NCBI GenBank assembly: GCA_033239525.1
Contig: BSYO01000023.1
Span: 15,556,763-15,620,762, forward strand
DNA: 64,000 bases
Origin: Nepenthes gracilis
Lineage: Eukaryota; Streptophyta; Magnoliopsida; Caryophyllales; Nepenthaceae
Direction: 5' to 3'
Shown here: piece by piece, positions 11,661 to 21,699 of the stretch
Layout of the letters: each line of letters starts with the position of its first letter
How positions within the stretch are numbered: position 1 is the stretch's first letter
Position numbers and translations under genes: made by a program
Notes under the pieces: model-generated
What the model saw: only the letters and a program-made list of their open reading frames with translations
Told to the model about the DNA's origin: nothing
Database searches by the model: none

Positions 11661-12955
11661 AAAGAAGGAGATGTTAAAATTTAAAAAGGCAACTAAAGTT
11701 GAAAATGAAGCATTTTGAACACTAATATTGATTCGAACGACCTATATTTCTAAGAAATAAAAAAAGGGTCACATATTTTAAATTGCCTATCATGAAATTA
11801 ATGGCTCTACAAATAATAATGATGATGCTAACGTCATTATTTCAAGGTGATAGAATTACATCCCAATGATTTGGTTAACTTATGGAGACAAATCAAGTTG
11901 ACTTAAATATTTTCTAATTATCTAAATAAGGGATCCAATTTTTTTAGAAAACCAAATTGTTAGGGATCCGAATTGTCAAAAATTAAACTTTCAAGAATCT
12001 AATCTATTAGAAAACAGGATTATTTGCATGCCGAATGATTGACTTTCCACCAAACAATAATCTAGAAGAATGCTACGATAGCAAGATTAATAACAAAAGA
12101 AATTTTTCATTCAAATAATTTTACTAATATAAATTTTCAATGACTTATAATCTTATACTAATAAAGTACAAGTCCGATGAGAAGAACAGGTTAAGAATTA
12201 CGGCATGAATGTAAAAAATAAAATTTCATTGATACTCTCATATACACGGTATGCTATTACAAGGTAGACATATAAGATATTTCACTCAAAGGAAAAGAGA
12301 AGCAAGGCGGCTATGTGGCAACCGAAATATGAGGGTGCAACAAAGTTTAGAGGATCCTAGCAATTTTTCTCTAAACAAAACATCCAGTTGATCGGCTCTA
12401 TTAAACTTTATCAAAAGGTGTCACAAAATAGAAGCCGAAAGATGGAAAACCAGCTGATCCTCGCTGAAAATGCCCAACCTCCTTACTGATCTATAGAAGA
12501 ATGGAAGGGGACATCAAGAGAAAGCACTCAAAAGGAGGGTCACTTCGGCTCAAGATGTTGCACAAAAAGAAAAAACCTAAATGATTTCTCATATAATAGA
12601 GAGTAATTAAGACAGATTTCATGAATGTCTTCAGAATAGTGCAAAAACACTTGAAAGAACTTTCTCTTACATTCAACGAATGGGAACTCCATCAGATGTT
12701 TAGACGAAAGGCCTAGGAAAAGGTCGAATAAAGCTCTATTAGATACTGAGACATGTATTTTTCTTGAAGATCGAATAAGAAAAGTCTACTATTTATAGTC
12801 ATAAAACAAGCAACAGTATGAGGTGTATTGCAGCAAATATTTTTAATACCTCTTGAGAATCCTTCGGGAAGGTGAACGTGGATGATTTGTAGACACACCA
12901 CCCGGATTTTCATTTTAATATACTCAAAACTTAAATTTAACTTTCGAGTATTGTG
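11661..12955. other. Tat element 3' region, no assignable gene
   Basis: AT-rich sequence between the N-terminus of the opposite-strand gene and the LTR-like block. Short minus-strand open stretches at 12491-12676 and 12713-12973 have no recognisable domain. By position this corresponds to the upstream paralogous unit (46045-47110) of the GC-rich Tat element, but I could not align coding sequence. Confidence 0.35.
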
Positions 12956-13720
12956 GGCTAGTGTTGAATACATTCTAAAATAAGATTAATTTGGCCCAAT
13001 AAAATACAAGGCCTATAAATTGCAAGCTCATAAATAAATATAAAGTAACCGAGTTGCTCTGCCTAGGATGGAGAAGAATTGGGAACTTATCCTGACATTC
13101 GACTTGTTGAATAATCAATGGCGAAATAGCTCAAAATACTAAAGACCAAAATATGTAATGGCCTGACAAAGGCTAAATTTGGCATTAATCCCGACAAATA
13201 ATTATTTGAATCGAGGAATAAATTACTGCATTAAAGAGGTAATTACATCTATCAAATTATAGGTATTAAATATTGAGTGATTATAAAACTTGGGTAACAA
13301 TTATAACACTACAATTGATGGGCAATATCACCACTTTTAGAAAGCTGTAGTGATTGATAATATGGCTATAAATATGCCAATTTTTCTCAGTCAAAGGAGA
13401 CCAAAATCCAAAAGGAAAAAAGGCAAATACTAAGCTTTTGCCTCAATACATTTGCATCATTCTATAATCACAGAGTCAAGAACTCCAGTCCAAATATCCT
13501 CTCTCAGTTATACTCATCCCCAAAATCATTATTTTCTTTTATTCTAATAAAAAAATTTTTGATAGAAGTATCAGATGATATTCTAATGAGGGAGTCTCGT
13601 ATTCTCTTACCTCTTCTTAATATTTTGGTGTGCAAGATTCAAATTAAGTTGTTTAAAGCTCTAGCTTGACGTATTTGGATGGCGATCCAAATCCCAGGTA
13701 ATAAATTTCACAAACATTTT
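12956..13720 (+). repeat. Possible 3' LTR of the decayed Tat element
   Basis: The region contains a plus-strand TATA-like 'gctataaatatgcc' at 13361-13374, then a leader-like AT-rich stretch with 'ggagtctcgtattctcttac', ending near 'aataaatttcaca'. Plus orientation agrees with the integrase at 1-790, and the distance fits an element whose 8-kb insertion is removed. I found no partner LTR in the window and no TSD, so the limits are approximate. Confidence 0.28.
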
Positions 13721-14309
13721 TGAACCGCCTACTCTATGAGACTCTTCTTACTTGATTGCCACGTTGTTTACAAATTGCTAAATACCTTAATCAATCATGA
13801 TTTAATATTATTGAATGTCATATCATAATTTTAATAGGTAAAGTTGAGAACAAATATCTATTTAAATCGATTATCGTAACCTTTATTTGAATTTGTAAAA
13901 AGACAAAATAATAATGCTCATCTACAAATCAAATAGTACAAGAAGAAATACAATGATTTTTACAATAAAAAATTTTTGTAAATGAGGAAAAAATAAGAGA
14001 CTTTTCATCCGAAAAATCTCCAAAATATGTATGAGTTATGTTACAAAAAACTACCATATACCAAAGATTACAATATTTTATAATGACCAACCTGAGCTAT
14101 GACAACAAATGAGAAGAAAAATATAATATCTAAGTATTTTATGTTAAATTTTTTGGACTAATATAAATAACTATAAAATTAAATTATACAGGTAAACCCT
14201 TTTAAATTTGATACTGTATAGCTGGGTCTAGGCTAATTTTTAGAGGGTCGGGTGATATCACAAGTGTAAGTTTTTGAAAGTTGAATTGATAATTTGAATT
14301 CAACTAATT
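13721..14309. other. AT-rich intergenic sequence
   Basis: About 600 bp of AT-rich sequence with frequent stops in all frames. I see no motif, repeat or gene. Confidence 0.5.
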
Positions 14310-14446
14310 AATTCTGACCTTTAATTATCTATTAGGAAAAACTTTCTTAATTATGGGCACTAAATTTCTTTAAGTGACTTGGAAATATTTTTTAAATTTG
14401 TAAAAGTTTTGGGAGTCCTTCATATTAAATGATAGCATAATAACAA

Positions 14447-14515
14447 CAACAACAATAATAATAATAATAACAATAATAGCAACAATAATAATAATAATAA
14501 TAACAATAATAAAAA
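14447..14515 (+). repeat. AAC/AAT trinucleotide microsatellite
   Basis: About 23 consecutive trinucleotides alternating between aac and aat, with one agc interruption. A shorter degenerate run (near 59185-59210) sits at the matching place in the second copy of repeat R. Confidence 0.85.
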
Positions 14516-14598
14516 ATATATGCCCATTTCGCCAACAAATTTGTTCTTCTCAACAACCGGCGACATCTTCATCAAAAGAATTACCAGCTAGCCGATTC

Positions 14599-15695
14599 TG
14601 TTGGGTTTGGTCACTCCATTGTGGGTAACCCAACAAATTGGTTTGTCATTAGAGGATTTGTGGAGAACAAATCCAGAGAACTGTTTCCGATCAACGGGAC
14701 GTTAACAGGAGAAGAACAGTGGACGGTCAATGGATATATTGACCGGCGGACGGCCATGAATTCCGGTCAACAAGAGGTTGACCGTCTTAGGGTTGTAGGA
14801 GTACTGCTGGATGGCGGACAGGAAACAGAAGACGGTCAACAGGGAGGTTAACCGGATGGAAGTAAAGGACGGTCAACGGAGGTTGACTGAATGGCACTGA
14901 AGACGGTCAACGAGAAGTTGACTAGCAGAGCAACTGGGTCTTAGAGACTATGGAAAGTGGCAGCTAGCAATGGACAGATATCTTTTCATGATTGGTCGAC
15001 AGGTTGACAGTTGGGCTGCAGAGCACGCATCTGCACAGTGCAGAGCTTGCACCGTCTGCAGGGCATGGGCCTGTAGGAAGCTCGGGAACTGGTGAAGACG
15101 TGGCACCAATTATATGCAAGATGACCAGTTGGGCAGATGGGATTATGTGGAACCAATACGTCTATATATGAGCACCAGAAGCTTTCGGATGAGACGTCCT
15201 GAGGACCGGTCAGGGCCTTGAGAAGGCCTTAGGTCCAGAGGTGCCCAGAGTGGTGACCAGGCTGGTGTGGGAGATAACACCAGGGGCATTGTGTGCCGGC
15301 CGCTGTGTGCAGGGATAAAACGACGAGTTACCGTTTCACCAACACTTATAAAATAAGAGAAGAGTGCACCACCAGTGAGAGAGAAGAGAAAGAAAAACAG
15401 AGAGTAAAAGAGAGGAGTATTTCCTATTTACTCCGGAGAGGGTTTTCTTTGTTATTCTTGGGTGTATAGCGGATACTCCAACTCGGGGGTTTGTAGCCCA
15501 TTTTACATAGTGGATTTATTGGTGGACTATGTGTCCCGTGGTTTTTTTCTTTTCGGTTTGGGAAGGGGTTTCTACGTAAAAAATGTTGTGCATCTATTAT
15601 TCCTTATTCCTACTAAATGGTGGCTGTCAATGATGGGGGGTTCGGGTTTTCCGTTGCTGTTGGATCCGGTGGATCCGGGTCTTCCGACCCCAACA
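14599..15695 (+). repeat. Copia-type solo LTR, copy 1, with W-box pairs
   Basis: The ends read TGTTGGG...CCCCAACA. The 5-bp flanks are gattc (14594-14598) and gattt (15696-15700), a target duplication with one mismatch. A TATA-like 'ctatatatga' lies at 15162-15171. The downstream blocks 'tttactccggagagg', 'acatagtggattt' and 'tcccgtggttttt' are typical of plant Ty1/copia LTRs, and the same blocks are in the copy at 59350-60380. No internal retroelement genes adjoin, so this is a solo LTR. Positions 14725-14925 hold paired WRKY-type W-boxes. Confidence 0.75.
14725..14925 (+). promoter_or_regulatory. Cluster of inverted W-box pairs in the copia-type LTR
   Basis: GGTCAA (reverse complement of TTGACC) is followed 6-8 bases later by TTGAC[C/T], or once by TTAACC, five times over. 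One example is GGTCAATGGATATATTGACC. TTGAC[C/T] is the established WRKY-factor W-box. The cluster lies about 240-440 bp upstream of the LTR's TATA-like motif. Binding and stress response are inference. Confidence 0.55.
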
Positions 15696-16045
15696 GATTT
15701 CCCTCCAATAACAAGTTTTCTCTCCCAGATTTCTTCCCCAGGAATATATTTAAGCACCTCTTTGGGTAGCAATTGGAGAAACTGAAGTGCAGGAAAGAAG
15801 GAAGAAAAGAGAAAGAGAGAGTAGAAATAAATTAAAGTAGACAAAGGGGAGACGAAGCGGGACACACTGTTTTGCTTTCACCACTAGTGCTTGCTGCCGA
15901 TATGGATTGCGACTATTAAGAGAGGTGCTGCGATCATCATCGAAGCTGCAGCAGGACGTGCTATAGGGCCCGTCCTGTCGCTGCCACTATTCGTTGCTGC
16001 TATAATATTGTTCTGTTTTACTGTACTTGGCAACCAAGGCATGTA

Positions 16046-17560
16046 ATACTCCTTATTCCTGAGATGTTACACCAGCTTTCAAGTATTTTCCATACTAACG
16101 TTCATGTAAGACACCTTCGTAATTCCATTGAGACCCAAGTGGATCCCCATCATGTAATTGTTAATTTTCTTTGGTTTGGGAAAAAATAGAGCGTGAATCA
16201 TAATCTTTGAACCAACTTGGGAAAACAACATTTGACCGTAATAATTTTTTTTTTCAAATAGTAGATATTAGGGGGTAATGCTCGTTAACATGTGATGAAT
16301 GTGTTCGGAGGCCAAATCATGCTTTGCTATCATAGATAACAGTAGTTATAATTGAAGAAGGTGTCTATGTCTGTATATTAAAAATATATGAAATTGGTGC
16401 AACTTTCGTGTAGAAATCTTAGAAATGCATGTTTGCCTGGTAAATATTGTGATTAGAATTTTTGTTAATGAAATTTCACAAGATGTTCTCATTGGAATTA
16501 AAGGGTTCAACAATTAAGCTAATTGTGTTTGTTTGTTTTATTTGATTTTATTTTGTATCATTTTTACATAGTTTAGATATTTTTGGTTATAGATATACAC
16601 AAATTGGAAAACGTTTATGATTAAGCAAAATATTAGTCATCTTCGGGATGTATGTGTAGGAAAATGGCAGCTCAATTATCTTATTGAGCTAATAATTTTC
16701 AATGCTCAAGTTGCGCTAGGCCAGTGTCCAAATGCTGGGATGGAATTCAAATTAAAGTGGATTTCTTAGCTTTCATTTCGTAGTGATAAATTAGTAATTA
16801 TTTAATTGTTCATGACTTTAGAAGTAAGATTAGTAAATCGGTAGGGTTAGTATTATTTAGCTAAAATTTAATAAGCCATTGCGTGTTGTGACATATAGAT
16901 AGATGCTCAAATGTTAGAGAACCCAAATTAGTTTTGTTCCAGAAGTGAATTTTGGTGTTTAGCGACAGTGATTTACGAACCATAAGACTTAATAAGCTAT
17001 CATGGTTCTGTGGGAGGCTAGTAGTTGTACACTTAGTGTGTACACATTTTTCTTGTCTCTCAATAATGATATTGTCTGTGTTAACTTAGATTGCATAAAT
17101 TTAGTTCTTATTAACAACAAACAACACTACTATTATTACAAGTTGTAAATTTTTTTGCCCTATACTCGATTATGAGTTTATTATTGACTTTTTATGATCA
17201 AGTTAAAGAAAATTATATGAAAATATTATAATTTTATGGAATATGAAACTTATAAAATTTTAATATAATCAATAGTTATCTATAACGATTTTCATATCAT
17301 AACGGTGATGAGATTTATTACTTAGTGTGAATGAATGTTTATAGTTATTTAACTATATATAATGTAGTATTAAAAGATATTATGGCGAGGGATACTAAGT
17401 TTGATATGTTAAGATAATCTCATACTTTGTGAGTGGAGGGCATGATTGTATTTGGACCCCTTGTTGGTGGAGGGAATGCATATCAGTGAGGTGTCTATAC
17501 TTTATTTAGCAAACTCTTAGTAGACCATAAATTTGGTAGCATATCAAAATTGTAAGTATC
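16046..17560. other. AT-rich intergenic sequence, target of the gene-capturing element
   Basis: About 1.5 kb with stops in every frame. I see no domain, tRNA or repeat pair. The last five bases before the next element (17561-17565, aatta) are its target duplication. Confidence 0.5.
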
Positions 17561-17565
17561 AATTA

Positions 17566-17846
17566 TGTTACAAACCCTTAATTATTTCATTTTCTCATTT
17601 TCTCCTTGGTTAGATTGGTTTGTTTGCTTGAGAATATTCCCAATTCCCGGGGACTCCCGTATGTATAGTCTAGAATGCATTCGAAAACAGGAAATTAATA
17701 CTCTCAATTTCTCTCTCTCTCTCTTGCGTCTTCCCTCTCTCTGTTCTTCTCTCCCTCTTCTCTCTCCCTATTCCCTCTTCTTTCTCCGTTTCCGGACAAA
17801 TTCCGTCTCCTCCTCTGCATCCCCTTTCATCAACGTATTTGCATCA
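17566..17846 (+). repeat. 5' LTR of the gene-capturing element (shortened)
   Basis: The sequence from 'tgttacaaaccc' to 'gcatca' matches the 3' LTR. It lacks the block corresponding to 21050-21135 and most of the block just before the end (about 21305-21360). It has a CT-rich stretch at 17700-17800. Confidence 0.85.
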
Positions 17847-17866
17847 AATGGTGCTTTCATTGAGAG
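17847..17866 (+). promoter_or_regulatory. Primer-binding site of the gene-capturing element
   Basis: Immediately after the LTR the sequence reads aatggtgctttcattgagag. The Reina-like element at 60816 has the nearly identical 'tttggtgctctcattgagac' at the same place. I do not assign the tRNA. Confidence 0.6.
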
Positions 17867-18760
17867 AAATGCGAGATACAAACTTTTGAGCTCGAGAGGT
17901 TAGAGATTCTCCGAATATGTCCACCGCGGTTTCCACATCGGGTACTAAAACTCCGCTATCCATGGCGGAACTCCGCAACTCCATCCACCGAAAAACACTA
18001 TATGTGTTCTTCACTTCACCTTCTTCACGATGGCTTCCCATTGTCCCGTTTCTCTTCCCCCGATCATTCCCGTACCACCACCTCATGTTCCTCAAACAGT
18101 GTTTACTCTCATCTCGGACCAAATTAGGTCCTCTTGCCCCGACCCGCCTCGACCGATGCCGTCTTAACCACAAATTTCTCGTCGTTCAACTTCATCATTT
18201 CTTCCATTTTTACAAAGTTTCCTCACCTTTGTCCTTACTTCGTGCCGGCGTCAGTACCATCACCGATCGTTTCCTCCGTCGATTATCACACAAATTCGGA
18301 ACCCCCGTATCGACCGCTTACCAAACCGCTAATTCATCTTTATCTTCTCTCACCATCGGTTGGGTTCTCCACCACTAAACTGTTGAAACCTCCTTCAGAG
18401 TCCTTGATCCCCACCTATCCACATGTGTCACCCGATTTCCAACTCGAGAGCTTTTGATCCCTCCACCACACGACTTTTGTCCTTCACAGAATCTTTCGTT
18501 CCCCGACCCGACATTGCAAGGGTTGAACGATTCGGACCTTATTGTAGACCATAATGTCCCACAACAAAGGTAAACCTCCACCGTTGTCTATTTGGTTTGG
18601 AGGCTAAGTTGGAGCACAAAAAATTGAGGCTCCTATACTGTTTCGAGGTATGGCCCCTTTGCTCCATCCTGTAAATAATCTAGGGATAAAAATACTTCAA
18701 GTTTCTTCCTCCGCCAATTTGGCCAATCTAAACCCCAAATCCCGGGAGACATCCAACCAG
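17867..18760 (+). pseudogene. Leader/Gag-like region of the gene-capturing element, unrecognised
   Basis: An ATG at 17917 opens a frame for 153 codons, with another overlapping open frame at 18134-18457. Both are Ser/Pro/Leu-rich with no zinc knuckle and no recognisable Gag block. The place after the PBS is where gag should lie. The composition could be a frameshifted Pro/Ser-rich Gag N-terminus. I give no function. Confidence 0.3.
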
Positions 18761-18814
18761 AATGTCATCCCGAGGCCGTAGTCCTGCGAAATTTGGAAAA
18801 GGGGCGCGATAGCC

Positions 18815-19370
18815 TTGCCGGAGTACCTCGATGTAGACAATGATGATGTCGAAAGCACTGATGGGGGTGAGGAGAAACAGGGAACTGTGTCCTTGGTTCC
18901 AGAACCTCAGGCAATTGATGTTTGGCCTAAGGAACTGCCACCATTTGATGGCAACGGGCAGGAATTGAAACCACTTGAGAGGACAAGGGATTTGGGGCTC
19001 CTTGAAAGTAAGACTCAAGTTAACTTAGAGTTGTCTAATGAGCGTGAAGTGCCGCAGGAGTCTGAATGTGGGCAATTAGAGGTTCACAGAAGCGAAATGC
19101 AGCAAGTTGATGATACTATCCAGGAATCTCAGTGCAGGCCCCTGTCCCCTCTTATGCCAATTTTCACCCCTTTCCACTTCAAGAATGAAAGAAGCAGGAA
19201 TGGCATTAAGGATCTTGGGTCTCTAACTGGTGGTTTAAAACCTGGGGGACCAGGGCCTGATATCCGTGGAATTTACACAGAGGAGACCCTTCATGATTGC
19301 AGAGCAGAGCTTGAGCAACTTATTAAGCTTGCACTTAACGGATCTGATGATGAGAAGATTTCTGCTGATA
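18815..19370 (+). pseudogene. Captured coding segment of unknown origin (acidic, in frame with MED33 piece)
   Basis: Open from a stop at 18810 and entered at a TTG; no ATG starts this frame. The product is acidic, with runs such as 'DVDNDDVESTDGGEEKQG', then 'PLMPIFTPFHFKNE', and ends in a helix-like 'HDCRAELEQLIKLALNG'. It is not recognisable as Gag or Pol and does not resemble the part of MED33 that normally precedes the next segment. It runs in frame into the MED33 piece at about 19372. I suspect a third host gene but cannot name it. Confidence 0.45.
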
Positions 19371-19371
19371 C

Positions 19372-20420
19372 AATTCCTTGTGGATCCTCCTTAGTCCGTG
19401 GTTGGAATGTACAGGAGCATACTGCGTATTTCATCACTAGATTACTGTCTCCATCAGTTTCTGCTGATTATAGTAGGGCCAACAGCCATCTAATTGCATA
19501 TGCTCAGATGCTCAAGGACATCGTTGGTATAGCATCAGTTGATTGTATTCAGATATTCTCTTTGCATGGCTTGGTACCACAACTTGTAGGCTCCTGGATG
19601 CCAATCGGTGAAGTATCCAAATCCTGTGTGCCAACTGTCTCTTGGACACTGACAACAGGGGAAGTAATTTCTTCTCATGCTGTCTTTTCAAATGCAGTTG
19701 CCCTTCTCCTAAGGCTTTGGAGGTTTAATTATTCACCACTTGAGTGTGGGGTAGGAGATGTGCCACCGGTAGGATCTCAACTTACTCCGCATTTCTCCCG
19801 TTAGTTCGGGATTCCCACACTCTTCCGGGAATGCCCGAGGATCGAAATAAGAGGAGACTATCCACAGAATGCTCATCATCTCCGGTATTTGTTGATTCAT
19901 TTCCAAAATCAAGAACATCGGCATCATCGGGCTTGCTTAACCCTCTCGGGCCTCATACATGGAACTCCCGTACATCAAATAGTCGACGGGCTACTTGGCA
20001 TGATGTTTAAGAAAATTATCAATAGAGGAAGCCACTTTGTGGTTTTTCTAACTCCTGGAAGTAGTAGCTCATCTGGACAGGGAACCGAAGATTTCCCTTT
20101 CAGATGTAAATTACCTGCTTGGGACATCTTGGAAGCTGTTCCCTTTGTTGTGGATGTTGCCCTAACAGCCTGTGCTCATGGACAATTGCCCCCTCGTGAC
20201 TTGGCTACAGGGCTTAAAGATCTTGCTGATTTTCTGCCTGTATCATTGGCAACAATTGTTAGTTACTTCTCAGTTGAAGTAACTCGAGGGGTTTGGAAGC
20301 CAGTTCTTATGAATGGAACAGACTGGCTGAGCCCTGCTGCAAATCTTTTCAGTGTAGGGAAACAGATTAAGAGAATCATTGCTGCGACTAGCGTTGATAT
20401 TCCAAGCCTTTCTGCAGGGA
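19372..20420 (+). pseudogene. MED33: Captured fragment of Mediator subunit MED33/REF4
   Basis: About 350 codons match the central region of plant MED33A/B (REF4/RFR1), a tail-module Mediator subunit that restrains phenylpropanoid synthesis. Diagnostic blocks seen: 'SVDCIQIFSLHGLVPQL', 'WTLTTGEVISSHAVFSNA', 'KLPAWDILEAVPFVVDVALT', 'GLKDLADFLP', 'VTRGVWKPVLMNGTDW'. The full protein is well over 1,200 residues, so this is a fragment. No intron interrupts it. Two compensating frameshifts near 19795 and 19900 leave the later part in the original frame. It is followed in frame by a kinase piece. It lies between the LTRs of a small element, so it is a captured copy, not the native gene. Confidence 0.85.
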
Positions 20421-20655
20421 GAAGCCGTGAAGAGAATCCTCATGGTTGTAAGGACCCTCGTGCATTTAGTTGGAATGAGAGATACAAAGTGGCAATGGGC
20501 ATTACTGAGGCACTGAATTATCTTCACAATTGCAGCACTTCACCCGTGATCCATAAGGATGTGACATCATCAAATATATTGCTCTCGATGAATTTGAGCC
20601 TCGGCCGGCAGAATTTGGACTTGCTTCATGGGCTCCAAGTGCTGCATTCTTGGAA
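20421..20655 (+). pseudogene. Captured fragment of a receptor-like cytoplasmic kinase (class VI-like)
   Basis: In frame with the preceding MED33 piece, the sequence reads 'KDPRAFSWNERYKVAMGITE' and 'ALNYLHNCSTSPVIHKDV', then 'SSNILLS'. This is the kinase C-lobe with the catalytic loop as H-K-D instead of the usual H-R-D. A one-base deletion near 20588 shifts the frame; in the adjusted frame 'FEPRPAEFGLASWAP' follows, with the metal-binding D-F-G read as E-F-G. The match is to plant RLCK VI-type kinases. It stops before the activation segment ends, so only about 78 codons were taken. It is inactive. Confidence 0.75.
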
Positions 20656-20971
20656 AACAGAATCATCAAACCTTTGCATTCTTGCTTGGGTTGTTGAGTC
20701 TTCATCCTTTTATCATCTTTAAGCTTTATTTTATTGGAAGACAAGCGTCCGCAATAATGGGCCTTTCGTCATTGCACCCTATTCGAGATCTCGGCGCCTC
20801 CAAGGAAGATGTAGTTTATTAGCTTCAAATACCTTTTAAGAAGGAAAGCGTGCGTAAGAGTCCCCTCTTTGCATATATCACTAACGGTGGACTGGATGGG
20901 ATTTGCTGAGTTTTAGCCGGGCCCCCTCTTGTTCAACCTTGAGGACAAGGTTATTTTGAAGGAGCGGGCCA
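20656..20971 (+). other. Element 3' region: pol terminus remnant and polypurine tract
   Basis: After the kinase piece comes non-assignable sequence, then 'ccttgaggacaagg' (encoding L-E-D-K), which also ends pol in the Reina-like element at 63718. The PPT 'gaaggagcgggcca' abuts the 3' LTR. This shared terminus indicates that the capturing element derives from a chromovirus of that type. Confidence 0.6.
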
Positions 20972-21368
20972 TGTTACAAACCCTTAATTATTTCATTTTC
21001 TCATTTTCTCCTTGGTTAGATTGGTTTGTTTGCTTGAGAATATTCCCTGCCCCTCACGTGGACAGTTACAAACAAGCACCCCGTTTCCCGGTTCCCCGTT
21101 CCCGTTATAGGACCCCATTCCCGAATGCCCCATTCCCGTATGTATAGTCTAGAATCTGTTACTGGAAAAATAGGAAATTAATACTCTCAATTTCTCTCTC
21201 TCTCTCTCTTGCGTCTTCCCTCTCTCTGTTCTTCTCTCCCTCTTCTCTCTCCCTATTCCCTCTTCTTTCTCCGTTTCCAGCACAAATTCCCGTCTCCCTC
21301 CTCTGCAGATCTCCCCTTCCGTTGCGTTCTTCATCATCAACGTCGGCGACAACATGGAGATTGCATCA
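20972..21368 (+). repeat. 3' LTR of the gene-capturing element
   Basis: 397 bp, TGTTACAAACCC to GCATCA, followed by the aatta duplication at 21369-21373. It contains a CT-rich stretch at 21185-21285 and an extra GC-rich stretch (21050-21135) lost from the 5' copy. Confidence 0.87.
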
Positions 21369-21373
21369 AATTA

Positions 21374-21699
21374 CCTCTTGGAATATACCCAATTGATGGG
21401 ATGGACATACATAATCTTTGGTTCACATGAATTTCATAATATTTTATTATTATTGATATCTTTTGAGTTAGAGATTTAATAGAATCTATAAGTTACATTC
21501 AATAGAATATATGTGTTGGGTTCAGTGATGTTCGAATTATATGGAATTAATGATACTTATTGTTATTCGATATCTAGATCATTCATACTGATATTTGGAA
21601 CCAGAAAATTCCTATATTTCTCATGATGTTGAAATTTAGATGATCCCCACCTATTATTGATGAGATTTTGATTTTATGGAATCTTTTCATGATACTTAT
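21374..21699. other. AT-rich intergenic sequence
   Basis: The right flank of the aatta insertion; contiguous with 16046-17560 before insertion. No gene or motif seen. Confidence 0.45.

Larger units (their letters stand above)
14310..16045 (+). repeat. Repeat R, copy 1 (probable LTR), interrupted by a copia-type solo LTR
   Basis: Flanks of the copia-type LTR (14310-14598 and 15696-16045) match the flanks of the second copia LTR at 59025-59349 and 60381-60700. Shared blocks are 'attaggaaaaa(c/t)tttctta', a microsatellite-like AAC/AAT run, 'cgattccctc' and, after the insertion, a TATA-like 'ggaatatatttaag' (15731-15744) followed by a Gly/Ala-codon-like CTGC-rich stretch. The layout (TATA, leader, GC-rich end) suggests an LTR, but I could not fix its ends or superfamily. 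Confidence 0.4.
17566..21368 (+). mobile_element. Non-autonomous LTR element carrying fused host-gene fragments, TSD AATTA
   Basis: Two LTRs in direct orientation, both starting TGTTACAAACCC and ending GCATCA, enclose 3.1 kb. The duplication aatta is exact at 17561-17565 and 21369-21373. A PBS follows the 5' LTR, and a PPT preceded by a 'LEDKV'-type pol terminus precedes the 3' LTR. No RT, RNase H, integrase or protease motif is present. The interior instead contains a leader region, an unidentified acidic coding segment, a MED33/REF4 piece and a kinase piece. The 5' LTR is 281 bp and the 3' LTR 397 bp; the difference is two deletions in the 5' copy. The element must have moved with enzymes supplied in trans (inference). 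Confidence 0.88.

Noticed and set aside
15462..15865. Overlapping open frames on both strands
   Set aside because: They cross the end of the copia-type LTR into repeat R and have no conserved sequence.
17844..18173. Minus-strand open frame within the gene-capturing element
   Set aside because: Overlaps the PBS and leader of the element and has no motif.
18815..18817. A translation start at 18815
   Set aside because: The codon is TTG directly after a stop; no ATG or plant start context. It is only the left limit of an open stretch.
19372..20420. A native MED33/REF4 gene
   Set aside because: Only about a quarter of the protein is present, without start or end. It is fused in frame to a kinase fragment and enclosed by LTRs with an exact target duplication.
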